Positions 51,572-63,296 are shown, numbered from the stretch's first letter. The stretch is 64,000 bases of DNA from Paenibacillus ginsengarvi (GCF_003626695.1 NZ_RBAH01000011.1:176341-240340), one strand, 5' to 3'. Program-made: numbers and translations. Notes: generated by a model from the letters alone, not told the origin.

Positions 51572-52216
51572 CTATTCCCGTTCCGCCGCCGCCTTATCCG
51601 ATTCCTCCGCCGACCTCGCCTCTTCAGGACGGAGTTCGGCCAGATTGGCGATAAGACCCCATAGCTCATCCTTACCAAGCCCCGTCTCCGAAGAAAACAA
51701 AACCACCTTGTCGTTCGCCCGTACGAGCAGCGTCTCCTTGACCTGCTTCACGTGCTTCTGCCACCGGCTGCGCGGTACCTTGTCGGCCTTCGTGGCGACG
51801 ATGCAGATCGGAATATCGTAATGCTTCAGCCAGTCGTACATGGCCGCGTCATCGCGCGTAGGCGGGTGCCTGACGTCGACCAGCATAATCACCATGCGCA
51901 GCCGATCCCGCTTCAGCAAGTACGATTCGATAAACTTGCCCCACTCCTGCCGCTGCGACATGGAAACTTTCGCATACCCGTAACCGGGCAAGTCGACGAA
52001 ATACAATTCCTCGTTAATTTTATAAAAATTGAGCGTCTGCGTTTTCCCCGGCTGCGAGCTTGTGCGCGCCAGATTTTTGCGGGCGATCATTTTGTTGATC
52101 AGCGAAGACTTCCCTACGTTGGAACGGCCGGCAAGCGCGATTTCCGGCAGGCCGTCCTCGGGATATTGCGCAGGTCCGACCGCACTGATGACGAATTCCG
52201 CCTGATTTACTTTCAT
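51572..52216 (-). CDS. engB: Ribosome biogenesis GTPase YsxC/EngB
   Basis: Essential GTPase of 50S subunit assembly. G1 motif [12 protein letters not shown] is at residues 29-40, G3 [11 protein letters not shown] near residue 75, and G4 TKADKVPRS near residue 145. Length is 214 residues with a short acidic tail ([17 protein letters not shown]). The ATG at 52214-52216 follows GAGGGGGAGCC. It lies 26 bp after lonA, the same pair as in B. subtilis. Confidence 0.96.
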   Translation of the reverse strand: MKVNQAEFVISAVGPAQYPEDGLPEIALAGRSNVGKSSLINKMIARKNLARTSSQPGKTQTLNFYKINEELYFVDLPGYGYAKVSMSQRQEWGKFIESYLLKRDRLRMVIMLVDVRHPPTRDDAAMYDWLKHYDIPICIVATKADKVPRSRWQKHVKQVKETLLVRANDKVVLFSSETGLGKDELWGLIANLAELRPEEARSAEESDKAAAERE

Positions 52217-52242
52217 CCGGCTCCCCCTCTTTCTCGTTGCCG

Positions 52243-54576
52243 TTACACCGATACCGGTCGCACGAGCGCGTGCTCCAATACCTGATCCATATGATGGACC
52301 GGAATGAACGTCATTTCCTCGCGCACCGTTTCCGGTACTTCCACTAAATCCTTCTCGTTGTCCTTCGGCAGCAGTATCGTCTTGATGCCGGCCCGATGCG
52401 CTGCAAGCGACTTTTCCTTCAAGCCGCCGATCGGCAGTACGCGTCCGCGCAGCGTGATCTCTCCGGTCATGGCGACCGACCGGGACACCGGAACGTTCGT
52501 AAGCGCGGATATGAGCGCCGTTGCCATCGTGATGCCGGCCGAAGGGCCGTCCTTCGGTATGGCACCTTCCGGAATATGAATATGGATATCGTTCTTCTCG
52601 TGAAAATCGGCCGGAATACCGAGCTGTCCCGCTTTGGAGCGCGTATAGCTGAAGGCCGCCTGAGCGGATTCCTTCATGACGTCGCCCAGTTTGCCGGTCA
52701 GCGTCAGCTTGCCGGCTCCGGGCAAAACCGTAACCTCGATGACGAGCGTATCGCCGCCCACTTCGGTCCAAGCGAGACCGTTCACCGCCCCGATCTGATC
52801 CTCCTGATCGGCGAGCGACACTCGGAACTTGGACGGACCGAGGAAATCTTTCAAATTGTCCGCCTCGACCTTCACGCTTTCGCGATCACCCGATACGATG
52901 AGCTTAGCCGATTTGCGGCATATCGTCGCAATCTGCTGCTCGAGACCCCGCACCCCCGCTTCGCGGGTATATTCGCGAATGACCCGCATAAGCGTTTCCT
53001 CGTCCACCGCAAGCTGATCTTCCGTCAGGCCGTGATCCTTGATCTGCTTCGGCAGCAAGTAGCGGAGCGCGATTTGCAGCTTCTCGATTTCCGTATAGCC
53101 CGGAATGTACAGCATTTCCATCCGGTCAAGCAGCGGCCGCGGAATGTTGTGCACGGCGTTTGCGGTCGTCACGAACATCACGTTCGACAGGTCAAAAGGC
53201 AGTTCGATATAATGATCGCTAAAAGTTCCGTTTTGCTCCGGATCGAGTACTTCAAGCAGCGCGGAAGCCGGGTCGCCGCGAAAATCCATCGCCATTTTGT
53301 CGATTTCGTCGAGCAGCATGACCGGGTTGTTGCTTCCCGCATTTTTAAGCCCTTGAATGATGCGTCCCGGCATTGCCCCGACGTATGTGCGCCGGTGACC
53401 GCGAATCTCTGCCTCGTCCCGGACGCCGCCGAGCGAGATGCGAATGAATTTGCGGTTCAGCGATCGAGCGATCGAGCGGGCGATCGACGTTTTACCGACT
53501 CCCGGAGGACCGACGAGACAGAGAATCGGGCCTTTCATCTTTTGGACGAGCTGCTGCACGGCCAAATATTCGAGCACGCGCTCCTTCGGCTTCTCGAGGC
53601 CGTAGTGGTCCTCGTTCAGCACGTCCTCGGCTTTTTTGATATCCAGGTCGTCCTCGGTCCGTTTGGACCAAGGCAGGGCGATCAGCCAGTCGACATAGTT
53701 GCGGATGACGGCTCCTTCGGCGGACGTTGCCGGCATTTTCTCGAGACGGTCGATTTCCTTCTCGATTTTTTCCCGAACCTTGTCCGGGACTCCGGCTTCC
53801 TCTAGCTGCGAGCGCAGCTCCTCCGCTTCGCCGGCGCGGCCTTCCTTGTCGCCCAGCTCCTTCTGAATCGCCTTCATCTGCTCGCGCAGAAAATATTCCT
53901 TCTGCGTCTTCTCCATCTGCTTTTTGACGCTTTGGTTAATTTTCCGCTCCAGCTCGAGCACCTCGCGCTCGTTGTTCAGAATGGCGAGCAGCTTCTCGAG
54001 CCGCTGACGGACGACGATCGTTTCGAGTAATTCCTGCTTATCCTTGATTTTGAGCGACAGATGGCTTGTAATGACATCGGCCAGCCGTCCCGGCTCGTCA
54101 ATATCGGATACGGCAGCCAGCGTTTCCGGCGTCACCTTTTTGGACAGATTGATGTAATGCTCAAACTGACTCAGTAGCGTGCGCATGAGCGCGTCGATCT
54201 CCGAATCGGTGGTGACCTGATCCGGCAGCTCCTTCACCGTCACCTCGTAATAGTCCGTATTAGCCCCGTATTCGACGATTTCGGCCCGCATGACCCCTTC
54301 CACAAGAACGCGGATCGTGCCGTTCGGCAGCGACAACTTTTGCAGTACTTTGGCGATCGTGCCGACCTGGTAAATGTCGTCCTTCTGCGGCTCTTCAATA
54401 TTAATCTCCGACTGCGAGCAGAGGAGAATCATCTCGTCGTCTACCATGGCCTGTTCCAGTGCCTTGACCGATTTCTCCCGACCAACGTCCAGATGCAGCG
54501 TCCTGCTCGGATACACAAGCAGCCCCCTGAGCGGTATAAGCGGCAAGCGGCGCACCTTCGGCTTATTCGGACCCAT
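52243..54576 (-). CDS. lon: ATP-dependent protease LonA
   Basis: Soluble AAA+ serine protease degrading damaged and regulatory proteins. The N-terminal LON domain covers residues 1-205. The AAA+ module has Walker [16 protein letters not shown] near residue 355 and Walker [11 protein letters not shown]. The proteolytic domain has the catalytic serine in [15 protein letters not shown] near residue 678 and the lysine about 43 residues on. Length is 777 residues. The ATG at 54574-54576 follows AGGAGGTGCAGGGG. I looked for CtsR or CIRCE sites upstream and saw none. Confidence 0.97.
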   Translation of the reverse strand: MGPNKPKVRRLPLIPLRGLLVYPSRTLHLDVGREKSVKALEQAMVDDEMILLCSQSEINIEEPQKDDIYQVGTIAKVLQKLSLPNGTIRVLVEGVMRAEIVEYGANTDYYEVTVKELPDQVTTDSEIDALMRTLLSQFEHYINLSKKVTPETLAAVSDIDEPGRLADVITSHLSLKIKDKQELLETIVVRQRLEKLLAILNNEREVLELERKINQSVKKQMEKTQKEYFLREQMKAIQKELGDKEGRAGEAEELRSQLEEAGVPDKVREKIEKEIDRLEKMPATSAEGAVIRNYVDWLIALPWSKRTEDDLDIKKAEDVLNEDHYGLEKPKERVLEYLAVQQLVQKMKGPILCLVGPPGVGKTSIARSIARSLNRKFIRISLGGVRDEAEIRGHRRTYVGAMPGRIIQGLKNAGSNNPVMLLDEIDKMAMDFRGDPASALLEVLDPEQNGTFSDHYIELPFDLSNVMFVTTANAVHNIPRPLLDRMEMLYIPGYTEIEKLQIALRYLLPKQIKDHGLTEDQLAVDEETLMRVIREYTREAGVRGLEQQIATICRKSAKLIVSGDRESVKVEADNLKDFLGPSKFRVSLADQEDQIGAVNGLAWTEVGGDTLVIEVTVLPGAGKLTLTGKLGDVMKESAQAAFSYTRSKAGQLGIPADFHEKNDIHIHIPEGAIPKDGPSAGITMATALISALTNVPVSRSVAMTGEITLRGRVLPIGGLKEKSLAAHRAGIKTILLPKDNEKDLVEVPETVREEMTFIPVHHMDQVLEHALVRPVSV

Positions 54577-54597
54577 GCCCCCTGCACCTCCTGAAAT

Positions 54598-54672
54598 GCC
54601 CCAAAGCGGAGCCTAATATCGTCGCTTTTGGGGAATCGATTACTCTAAATCCTTTGCTGGAAACCCCGAAAC
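54598..54672 (-). repeat. CGGGGCTC/CGCAAAG element, reversed long copy
   Basis: Read on the minus strand it runs GTTTCGGGGTTTCCAGCAAAG through ATTTAGAGTAA to ATTAGGCTCCGCTTTG-GGGC, parallel to 41860-41911 with about 15 extra internal bases. It ends about 20 bp before the lonA start codon. Confidence 0.6.
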
Positions 54673-54767
54673 TTATTAATGCTGAAATCGTGTAAAAAAA
54701 ACGGATGCGGCGTCTTACCCGGCTTCCATTCCCAAACATTTTATCAAAACTGCGATTAAAACACCAA

Positions 54768-54811
54768 TTTGCCGTATCCCATGAAGCTCAATTGAAACGG
54801 GATACGGCAAA
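54768..54811. terminator. Perfect 13-bp inverted repeat between lonB and lonA
   Basis: TTTGCCGTATCCC and GGGATACGGCAAA flank an 18-base loop. Strong enough to act as a terminator for lonB, although T-tracts are weak on both sides. Confidence 0.55.
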
Positions 54812-54903
54812 ATTGACGCTTCATAGCGGCAAGCATCGGCTAAGCCAATTGTTTCTGGAGCCCGAATCAGGCTCCTTGCAGGCGGCGTAGCCGACCGCTC
54901 GAC

Positions 54904-56613
54904 TTATCGTTCTTCCGGCTTGCGTGCCTGCAAGTATGGCAGCGGAGAAGCGACCAGCACATCCGCGCCGTTCGGGACGATGAACGATTGTTCTTCGCCG
55001 CTGTCGCCCAGCGCGCACCGCAGCACTTCTTCGACCGTATCGACCGGGATGACTTGCAGCCCGTTTAGCCCCGCGAATATTTCCTGCCAGTTTTCCTTCG
55101 GAATAATGACCTTCGTCGCCCCCGCCTGGAAGGCGGCCTCAACTTTGGCGACGACGCCGCCGACCGGCTTCACCTTGCCGTGTATGCTCACTTCTCCGGT
55201 CATGGCGATTTTGTTGTCGACCGGCACTTGCCGGATCGCGGATGCGATCGCGGTCGCCATCGATACCCCGGCCGAAGGTCCGTCGATCGGAATGCCACCA
55301 GGAAAGTTAATATGCAGGTCGTAATCGTAAGGATTCAGACCAAGACGGCGGAGCACGGTGAGCACATTCTCGATCGAGCCGCGCGCCATGCTTTTGCGCC
55401 GCAGCGTTTTCGATCCTCCGCCCAGTTCCTCCTCGTCGACGACGCCGGTAATCGTAAACTTGCCCGTATTCGGAACCGTCGCCGGGATGCAGGTGACCTC
55501 GATCTCGAGCAGCGTCCCCATATTCGGCCCGTATACGGCAAGACCGTTGACAAATCCGATCTGAGGAGCGGCAGGCACCTTGCGCTCAGGCCGCGGCGTA
55601 AGCTGGCTGCTGTTAACTACCCACTCCACATCCGCCGCCGTGATGTCGCTGCGCTGCTCGGTAAGCGCTACGCCTGCGGACAGCTGGATAATATTGACCG
55701 CTTCCCGTCCGTTCGTCGCATAACGCTGCACGACCTCGATGGCGCCGCCGCTTTCCTTCATGCCGATCTTGACGATCGCATTACGCGCGATTTGCGCGAT
55801 TTCGTCCGGCAGCAGCGGGCGGAAAAAGATTTCCATGCACCGCGAACGGATCGCGGGCGGAATCTCCTGGGCCGTCCGCGTAGTCGCACCGACGAGCCGG
55901 AAGTCGGCCGGCAAGCCATTTTGAAAAATATCGTGGATATACCCCGGAATGTTCATATCTTCCGAATTGTAATAGGCGCTCTCCAGAAACACTTTACGGT
56001 CCTCGAGCACTTTTAATAATTTATTCATCTGAATCGGATGCAATTCACCGATTTCGTCGATAAACAGCATGCCTCCATGCGCTTTCGTGACGGCGCCCGC
56101 TTTCGGCTGGGGAATGCCCGCCACGCCCATCGCGCCCGCCCCTTGGTAAATCGGATCGTGCACGGAGCCGATCAGCGGATCGGCAATGCCCCGCTCATCG
56201 AAGCGGGCGGTCGTCGCATCGAGCTCAACGAACTTGGCGTCGAACCGGAACGGAGAAGCCGCGTTTTTTTTCGCTTCCTCCAGCACGACGCGCGCCGCCG
56301 CCGTCTTCCCGACTCCCGGCGGACCGTAGATGATGACGTGCTGCGGATTCGGACCGCACAGCGCCGCCTTGAGGGCTCTCAGCCCTTCCTTCTGACCGAT
56401 GATGTCGTCCATACTCGTCGGCCGCGTTTTCTCCGCCAGCGGCTTCGTAAGCGAAATGGACCGCAGCTTGCGCAGCTTATCCATCTCCTTGCGGGACTCG
56501 CGGTCCACCGCGGTGCGGTTCGTCTGCTGATTGCGCAGCAGGTTCCAGAAATACAATCCGATCACGACCGCAAAAAACACCTGAATAACCATGAGGATGA
56601 TGCTTAGACTCAT
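54904..56613 (-). CDS. lonB: ATP-dependent protease LonB
   Basis: Membrane-anchored Lon paralogue which in B. subtilis is made in the forespore under sigma-F. An N-terminal membrane helix (IILMVIQVFFAVVIGLYFW) replaces the LON domain. Walker [16 protein letters not shown] is near residue 97, and the protease serine is in PIDGPSAGVSMATAI near residue 460. Length is 569 residues. The ATG at 56611-56613 follows AGGAGGG. The tig-clpX-lonB-lonA order is as in B. subtilis, with clpP, ispG and an amidase gene added here. Confidence 0.94.
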   Translation of the reverse strand: MSLSIILMVIQVFFAVVIGLYFWNLLRNQQTNRTAVDRESRKEMDKLRKLRSISLTKPLAEKTRPTSMDDIIGQKEGLRALKAALCGPNPQHVIIYGPPGVGKTAAARVVLEEAKKNAASPFRFDAKFVELDATTARFDERGIADPLIGSVHDPIYQGAGAMGVAGIPQPKAGAVTKAHGGMLFIDEIGELHPIQMNKLLKVLEDRKVFLESAYYNSEDMNIPGYIHDIFQNGLPADFRLVGATTRTAQEIPPAIRSRCMEIFFRPLLPDEIAQIARNAIVKIGMKESGGAIEVVQRYATNGREAVNIIQLSAGVALTEQRSDITAADVEWVVNSSQLTPRPERKVPAAPQIGFVNGLAVYGPNMGTLLEIEVTCIPATVPNTGKFTITGVVDEEELGGGSKTLRRKSMARGSIENVLTVLRRLGLNPYDYDLHINFPGGIPIDGPSAGVSMATAIASAIRQVPVDNKIAMTGEVSIHGKVKPVGGVVAKVEAAFQAGATKVIIPKENWQEIFAGLNGLQVIPVDTVEEVLRCALGDSGEEQSFIVPNGADVLVASPLPYLQARKPEER

Positions 56614-56747
56614 AGGGAAACCCTCCTGACTGCTTTACATTCACATACATGGTAGTATTCCCCTTGCCTGCGGTCGTTAATCGGCGAATGAGAAGAAAAT
56701 GTTTGAGTCACTATATAACTACCCTGAAGGAACGGAGGAGTTTTACG

Positions 56748-57440
56748 TTGAAACCGAACCTGATAGCCGTTTTTCTCGCGGTCGCGTTACTGTGCGCTCC
56801 GGTGCTTCCGGGCGGGCCAATAACCCATGCCGGCGCCGCCCAGCCGTCGATGTCAGCGGTCGATGTGCTGATTGACGTCGGACACGGCGGCATTGACGGG
56901 GGAACGTCGTACGGCGATCTGCTTGAGAAAGATATCAACCTCGCCGTCGGCAAGAAGCTGTACGACCGGCTGCGTCAAACGGGCTTGTGCATCGCCCTGA
57001 ACCGGACCCATGATTACGCCCCTAGTGACGACAACGACTGGCTTAAATCCCGTTCCCGCCACCTGCGCGACTTGGCGCAGCGCAAGCTGCTTATCGACGT
57101 ATTGCAGCCCAAGCTGACAGTAAGCCTGCATACGAACTGGTCTAAACATAAAGCGGCCCGCGGCCCCGGTTTTTTATACCAATCCGCCATGCCGAGTTAT
57201 ATCGCCGCGCATTTGCTCGCGAACCGTCTGAACGGCCTGTACGGAACGAATACCGCGCCTTATGTCGGGAAGACGTTTTATTTGCTGAAACGCACCAACT
57301 CGCCCACCGTCATCGTAGAGATGGGGTATATCAGCAATGGTTCGGACCGGAATATGCTGACGAGTCCGGAAGGACAAAAACAAATAACGGAGGCGATCGC
57401 CTCCGCTATACTCGATTATTTAATCGTTTATGATTTTTGA
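56748..57440 (+). CDS. N-acetylmuramoyl-L-alanine amidase (CwlD-like)
   Basis: A 230-residue secreted Amidase_3 enzyme. A signal or anchor segment (LIAVFLAVALLCAPVLPGG) leads into the catalytic domain: VLIDVGHGGIDGG, LLEKDIN, SLHTNWSKHK and VIVEMGYISNGSD give the two His and two Glu positions of the zinc site. There is no wall-binding domain. Length and the LLEKD motif resemble CwlD, which makes muramic-delta-lactam in spore cortex, so a germination-related role is possible but not proven. The TTG at 56748-56750 follows GGAGGAGTTTTACG. It is convergent with ispG, only 5 bp away. Confidence 0.85.
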   Translation: MKPNLIAVFLAVALLCAPVLPGGPITHAGAAQPSMSAVDVLIDVGHGGIDGGTSYGDLLEKDINLAVGKKLYDRLRQTGLCIALNRTHDYAPSDDNDWLKSRSRHLRDLAQRKLLIDVLQPKLTVSLHTNWSKHKAARGPGFLYQSAMPSYIAAHLLANRLNGLYGTNTAPYVGKTFYLLKRTNSPTVIVEMGYISNGSDRNMLTSPEGQKQITEAIASAILDYLIVYDF

Positions 57441-57445
57441 CTAGA

Positions 57446-58543
57446 TTAATGCCGGCGTCCCGGAATTTTCCCCGTACGTTCAAATTCGGCCACGATGTGG
57501 TCGATTTCTTTTTTCAGCTCGTTCACGAGCTCCGCTTCCGGTACTTTGCGGATCATCTCGCCGTAACGGAACAGCATGCCCTCGCCTCTGGCGCCGGCAA
57601 TGCCGATGTCCGCCTCCTTCGCCTCGCCCGGACCGTTAACCGCACAGCCCAGCACCGACACCTTGATCGGCACCTTCAGCTTCTCGATATACTGCTCCAC
57701 TTCGTTCGCTACCGAGAACAGATCGATGTCGAGGCGGCCGCATGTCGGACAAGATACAAGCGTTGCCGCGTTCGTGATGAGCCCGAACGTCTTGAGCAGC
57801 TCTCTAGCCGCCTTGATCTCCTCCACCGGATCGGCGCTGAGCGATATCCGGATCGTGGAGCCGATGCCCATATGGAGCAGCGTTCCGAGGCCGGCCGCGC
57901 TTTTGACTGTGCCGGAAAACAGGGTTCCCGCTTCGGTGATGCCGAGATGCAGCGGATAATTGAATTTTTCCGCCGCTTGCGAGTAAGCGGCAATCGCCAT
58001 CGGCACATCGGATGCTTTCAAGGAAACGATAATGTCGTGGAAGTCCAGCTCTTCGAGAATGCCGATATGGAACAGCGCGCTCTCGACCATCGCTTCCGGT
58101 GTCGGATAGCCGTACTTGTCCAGCAGATGTTTCTCCAGCGAGCCGGCGTTCACCCCGATCCGAATCGGAATGCCTCGCTCCTTGCACGCTTTGACGACCG
58201 CCTCGACCTTTTCCCTGCGGCCGATGTTGCCCGGGTTGATCCGCACTTTGTCGATGCCGTTTTCGATCGCCGCCAGCGCCAGCCGATAGTCGAAGTGAAT
58301 ATCGGAAACGAGCGGGATATGAATCTGCTTTTTGATCTCCTTGATCGCGTCCGCCGCTTCCTTATTGTTAACCGTGACGCGCACGAGCTGGCAGCCCGCT
58401 TCCTCGAGCCGAAGAATTTCGGCGACTGTCGCTTTCACATCCGCCGTTTTCGTCGTGCACATGCTCTGCATGATGACTTCGTTGCTGCCCCCGATCGTCA
58501 AATCGCCGACTCGGACGGGTCTCGTTTCGGTTCGATGGAACAT
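57446..58543 (-). CDS. ispG: 4-hydroxy-3-methylbut-2-enyl-diphosphate synthase
   Basis: Iron-sulphur enzyme of the MEP isoprenoid pathway converting MEcPP to HMBPP. The start is [16 protein letters not shown], followed by [12 protein letters not shown]. The Fe-S cysteines are in [12 protein letters not shown] near residue 265 and [18 protein letters not shown] near residue 300. Length is 365 residues. The ATG at 58541-58543 follows GGGAGAG. It is inserted between clpX and lonB relative to B. subtilis. Confidence 0.96.
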   Translation of the reverse strand: MFHRTETRPVRVGDLTIGGSNEVIMQSMCTTKTADVKATVAEILRLEEAGCQLVRVTVNNKEAADAIKEIKKQIHIPLVSDIHFDYRLALAAIENGIDKVRINPGNIGRREKVEAVVKACKERGIPIRIGVNAGSLEKHLLDKYGYPTPEAMVESALFHIGILEELDFHDIIVSLKASDVPMAIAAYSQAAEKFNYPLHLGITEAGTLFSGTVKSAAGLGTLLHMGIGSTIRISLSADPVEEIKAARELLKTFGLITNAATLVSCPTCGRLDIDLFSVANEVEQYIEKLKVPIKVSVLGCAVNGPGEAKEADIGIAGARGEGMLFRYGEMIRKVPEAELVNELKKEIDHIVAEFERTGKIPGRRH

Positions 58544-58672
58544 GGCTATACTCTCCCAGGATACCAAACATCCTCCGCTCCGGTCCGGAGCCTGGCGCGG
58601 CCCTGGACGGATTGGAGGAAGTCGGTTTTGTATGATCTTAACAAAATGCGGCGAGCCCGAAAAACAGGCGCG

Positions 58673-59938
<1,266 letters not shown>

Positions 59939-59949
59939 AGGATCACCTC

Positions 59950-60543
59950 CTATTGTTGTTGGTTAATATGCGTGATCACCTTATCGATCAACCCATATTC
60001 CACGGCCTGTTCGGCACTCATAAAATTATCCCGATCGGTATCCCGTTCGATTTTGTCGTAAGGCTGACCGGTGTGATGCACATAGATCTCATTCAGTTTA
60101 TGCTTTGTTTTCAAAATCCAGTCGGCGTGAATTTTGATATCCGCCGCTTGCCCTCTCACGCCGCCCAGCGGCTGATGAATCATCACTTCGCTGTTCGGAA
60201 GCGCGTACCGCTTGCCCTTGGCGCCTGCCGTCAGCAGGAGCGAACCCATGCTGGCAGCCATGCCGACGCAAATCGTGGAAACGTCGGGCTTGATAAACTG
60301 CATCGTATCGTAAATGCCCAACCCGGCCGTAACCGAGCCCCCGGGCGAGTTGATGTAAAGACTGATGTCCTTCTCCGGATCCTGAGCGGCCAGAAACAGC
60401 AATTGGGCGATGACCAGATTCGCCACGTCGTCGTCGATGGCACTGCCCAAAAAGATAATGCGGTCCTTCAACAGGCGCGAGTAGATGTCGTACGACCGTT
60501 CGCCGCGACTTTCCTGCTCGACAACCATAGGAATCAAGGCCAT
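59950..60543 (-). CDS. clpP: ATP-dependent Clp protease proteolytic subunit
   Basis: Serine protease that forms the double-ring ClpP chamber. The catalytic triad is visible as Ser98 in [11 protein letters not shown], His123 in [10 protein letters not shown] and Asp172 in DTDRDNFMS. Length is 197 residues. The ATG at 60541-60543 follows GAGGGAACG. It lies between tig and clpX, the order seen in E. coli; in B. subtilis clpP is elsewhere. Confidence 0.97.
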   Translation of the reverse strand: MALIPMVVEQESRGERSYDIYSRLLKDRIIFLGSAIDDDVANLVIAQLLFLAAQDPEKDISLYINSPGGSVTAGLGIYDTMQFIKPDVSTICVGMAASMGSLLLTAGAKGKRYALPNSEVMIHQPLGGVRGQAADIKIHADWILKTKHKLNEIYVHHTGQPYDKIERDTDRDNFMSAEQAVEYGLIDKVITHINQQQ

Positions 60544-60585
60544 ATCGTTCCCTCATTTCTTTGGTAGGCTTCACATTCACCTTAC

Positions 60586-60614
60586 ATTTTACCACGTTTG
60601 CGGCCGCATGTCAT
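60586..60614 (-). promoter_or_regulatory. Promoter of clpP-clpX
   Basis: ATGACA and TAAAAT on the minus strand with a 17 bp spacer and TGG before the -10. No CtsR-type heptad repeat is visible nearby. Confidence 0.55.
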
Positions 60615-60654
60615 TTTTGCCCGGAGGCGGCGCCAATCGCTTCGAAGGGTAAAC

Positions 60655-60686
60655 GAAAGGCACGCTTTATAAGAACAACGTGCCTC
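60655..60686 (-). terminator. Terminator of tig
   Basis: On the minus strand AGGCACG pairs with CGTGCCT, followed by TTTCG; it lies 25-55 bp after the tig stop codon. Confidence 0.6.
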
Positions 60687-60711
60687 GTCGTATGAACGGA
60701 TCGATTTAAGC

Positions 60712-62013
60712 TTAGGCTACTTCTTCTGCGGTTTTGCTGTTCTCCACGAGGAACGCAACCGTCTTTCTCGTGGTTACATCGTGGCCCAGCGAATCCAAAG
60801 ATCCGTTAGCGCTCAAGATGGCGCGAAGCTCGTCAGCCGAACGCTGGTACTGGCTAGCCAGACGCTCCAGCTCTTCGTTGATTTCTTCTTCGGTCGCCGT
60901 AATGTTCTCGGCTTTGGCAATCGCTTCGATCACGAGGTTATTGCGAACCCGTCTTTCAGCATCCGTGCGCATTTGCTGCTTCACAGTCGCTTCGTCCTGG
61001 CCGGTAAACTGCAAGTACATGTTGATATCCATGCCTTGCATGCCGAGACGGCTGCTGAACTCTTTATACATTTGTTCGACTTCCGTCGAAATCATCGCGT
61101 CCGGAATTTCGACTTCGGCGCCTGCAGCCGCTTTTTCGACTACAGCCGACTCGCGCTCTTGCTCGTTCGCTTTCGTTTTGCGCTCTTCCAGACGTTTCGA
61201 GATGTCCTGCTTGAACTCTTCCAGCGTATCGAACTCGCTGACGTCCTTCGCAAACTCGTCGTCCAGCTCAGGCAGGTTTTTGCGCTTGATGTCGTGCACG
61301 AGCACCTTGAATACGGCCGCTTTGCCTTTCAGCTCTTCGGATTGGTATTCTTCCGGGAACGTAACATTTACGTCCTTCTCTTCGCCCTTGGCCATGCCGA
61401 TCACTTGATCTTCGAAGCCTGGAATGAAGCTGCCGGAGCCAAGCTCGAGGGAATGCTTCTCAGCTTTGCCGCCGTCGAAAGGAACGCCGTCTACGGAGCC
61501 TTCGAAATCGATCACGGCGATGTCGCCCTTCTCTGCCGTTCCTTCTTCCAGAACGACGAGCTCGGCATGACGCTGCTGCAGACGCTTCAGCTCTTCCTCG
61601 ATCTCCTCTTCGGAAACGGCGTTATCCTGCTTTGCCACTTCAAGACCTTTGTATTCGCCAAGCTGCACTTCCGGTTTGACTACAACGGTTGCTTTGAAAA
61701 TAAGGGCTTGTCCTTTGCCGAACTGTTCGATCTCGACGTCCGGGCGATCTACAGGCTCGATAGCAGCTTCTTCGACCGCTTGCACGTAAACTTCCGGAAG
61801 AAGAATATCCAAAGCGTCCTGGTACAAGCTCTCGATGCCGAATCTTGCTTCGAAAATTTGCCGCGGCACTTTGCCTTTGCGGAAGCCCGGAATGTTCGCT
61901 TTTGCGACTACTTTTTTGAACGCTTTGTCCAAGGCGTCAGCTACTTGCTCCGCGCCGACCTCTACGTTAAGTACGCCTTTGTTCTTCTCTATTTTTTCCC
62001 AAGTTGCTTTCAT
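60712..62013 (-). CDS. tig: Trigger factor
   Basis: Ribosome-bound chaperone and peptidyl-prolyl isomerase. The ribosome-binding signature is in IPGFRKGKVPRQIFEARFG near residue 41. The PPIase domain lies around residues 150-245 (KGDIAVIDFEGSVDGVPFDGG; quoted in part), and a long helical C-terminal chaperone domain follows. Length is 433 residues. The ATG at 62011-62013 has GGAGGGG about 12 bp upstream. Own promoter at 62108-62135. Confidence 0.97.
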   Translation of the reverse strand: MKATWEKIEKNKGVLNVEVGAEQVADALDKAFKKVVAKANIPGFRKGKVPRQIFEARFGIESLYQDALDILLPEVYVQAVEEAAIEPVDRPDVEIEQFGKGQALIFKATVVVKPEVQLGEYKGLEVAKQDNAVSEEEIEEELKRLQQRHAELVVLEEGTAEKGDIAVIDFEGSVDGVPFDGGKAEKHSLELGSGSFIPGFEDQVIGMAKGEEKDVNVTFPEEYQSEELKGKAAVFKVLVHDIKRKNLPELDDEFAKDVSEFDTLEEFKQDISKRLEERKTKANEQERESAVVEKAAAGAEVEIPDAMISTEVEQMYKEFSSRLGMQGMDINMYLQFTGQDEATVKQQMRTDAERRVRNNLVIEAIAKAENITATEEEINEELERLASQYQRSADELRAILSANGSLDSLGHDVTTRKTVAFLVENSKTAEEVA

Positions 62014-62107
62014 TTTATGCTTTCCCCTCCAAAATTTTGCCGGTTCCTACGTACGCCCGGCTGCGTCGCCATAGGCACACGTTCTCAAATGGCCATTTAA
62101 CCACTAT

Positions 62108-62135
62108 ATTATAACATAAGCGGACTTCATTTCAA
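62108..62135 (-). promoter_or_regulatory. Promoter of tig
   Basis: TTGAAA and TATAAT on the minus strand with a 16 bp spacer, about 95 bp upstream of the start codon. Confidence 0.7.
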
Positions 62136-62166
62136 GCTTGCTCTGACGAAACGCGGCAAGCGCTAT

Positions 62167-62322
62167 GAAGGACGGTGTTTGCACATACGGCCGCTGCGGA
62201 AACATTTGATCAACACTCGCTCTTACAATCGGATTCACGGATGGAAACTATACGGGTTGGAATCCGATTGTAAAGGCGACCGCTTCGCTGTTCCAGATGC
62301 AAATGTTCCACTCCGCTCCTTC
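62167..62322. repeat. Large imperfect inverted repeat (about 156 bp)
   Basis: Nested arms: GAAGGA/TCCTTC (62167-62172, 62317-62322), GGAAACATTTG/CAAATGTT-CC (62198-62208, 62300-62309) and a perfect inner pair TTACAATCGGATT/AATCCGATTGTAA (62223-62235, 62261-62273). No T-tract follows, so it is not a simple terminator. Confidence 0.7.
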
Positions 62323-62357
62323 GATCTTCTAATGTTATTGCCTTACAAAGTCGCGGC

Positions 62358-63296
62358 TTACGAGTCGCCCGGGGCCGCGACCGTCGCGAAAAGCTTCATG
62401 ATCTGCTGCGCTTTGGCCAGCGCTTTGGAATCCTCCGGCGCAAGGCGATACAGCGCCGTGATCGCCCCTATATCCGCGCCGCCGAACAAAGTCTCCTGCA
62501 CCGTATAATGCAGAGCGGCCGCCCATACATCCCCGCCCGTTCCCTCAAGCCGCAAAAGCTCCTCGTACACGGTCGTCCCGTACAAAAAGCCGATAAAATC
62601 GCGCCAAACGCATTCCGCCATATCCAGCAGCCCCGGCCCTTCGGCCTCCATTCGCTCCCGGCAGCGGACGAGCACGTCCCGGATCCGGTCCGGAAACTGT
62701 TCGTAGCGAAGCGGCGTTTGCCGGATGTCCAGTGTTAGCGTTTGCCCGAGCTTCTGCACTTGAATCAAGCCCGACTCGCCGATCTGTCTGAGCACTTGCA
62801 GTCCGCGAAACTGTACGAGCGGATGAAGACGGCTTTCGGTCAGCCACTGCCGGAGCGGCTGGGCAACGACGCGGCGGTCTACGTGGGCTAGCTGCTCAAG
62901 CGCCAGCAATTGCTTGTCGGCCGGCGAACGGGGCGACAGCATGTCGAGCAGCTTTTCCGCATATTTCGAATCGTTTGCCGTCTTGAGCTGAACATGCCGT
63001 TTGAACAGCTCGCCTTCGTTCTCCGGCTCGTCGTCCTGGTCCTGGTCCTCGTCGCCGTCACCTTCAGAATGACGCGGCTTTTTTCCTGCAGCAGGAACGG
63101 CCGTTTCCGGAAACGCGTCGTTCAGCCATTTCAGCAGCGATTGCCATTCTTCTTTATACTGCGGGTCGTCGCTTTGACATTGCAGCAAAAAACGGAGCAT
63201 GTCTGCCGCCTCGGCATACCGCTCGCCTTCCAGCAGCTTCGTTAACTCCTTCTGGTAATATTCGATCGAATTCGGAAACAACACGACATTGTCCAT
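62358..63296 (-). CDS. Helical-repeat (TPR-like) protein, YsoA-like
   Basis: A 312-residue soluble protein starting MDNVVLFPNSIEYYQKELTK. It is largely helical with TPR-like spacing at the N terminus (LLEGERYAEAADMLRFLLQC), a short acidic linker (SEGDGDEDQDQDDEPENEGE, residues 82-101) and further helical repeats. It occupies the position of ysoA next to tig in B. subtilis, which encodes a TPR protein of unknown function. The start is uncertain: ATG at 63294-63296 has no good ribosome site, and an ATG at 63347 is possible. Confidence 0.7.
   Translation of the reverse strand: MDNVVLFPNSIEYYQKELTKLLEGERYAEAADMLRFLLQCQSDDPQYKEEWQSLLKWLNDAFPETAVPAAGKKPRHSEGDGDEDQDQDDEPENEGELFKRHVQLKTANDSKYAEKLLDMLSPRSPADKQLLALEQLAHVDRRVVAQPLRQWLTESRLHPLVQFRGLQVLRQIGESGLIQVQKLGQTLTLDIRQTPLRYEQFPDRIRDVLVRCRERMEAEGPGLLDMAECVWRDFIGFLYGTTVYEELLRLEGTGGDVWAAALHYTVQETLFGGADIGAITALYRLAPEDSKALAKAQQIMKLFATVAAPGDS

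Larger units (their letters stand above)
54577..54903. other. 327 bp intergenic region with repeats
   Basis: Between lonB and lonA. It contains the reversed CGGGGCTC/CGCAAAG element at 54598-54672, a large inverted repeat at 54768-54811 and a smaller hairpin GGAGCC-N7-GGCTCC at about 54857-54876 that may end the lonB transcript. The lonA promoter is not obvious. Confidence 0.5.
62014..62357. other. 344 bp intergenic region with tig promoter and large inverted repeat
   Basis: Between the YsoA-like gene and tig. It carries the tig promoter (62108-62135) and the imperfect inverted repeat at 62167-62322. No other gene or RNA was recognised. Confidence 0.6.

Noticed and set aside
60544..60711. 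CtsR or CIRCE heat-shock operators before clpP, and likewise before lonA (54577-54760)
   Set aside because: No GGTCAAA-type heptad pairs and no TTAGCACTC-N9-GAGTGCTAA inverted repeat could be found.
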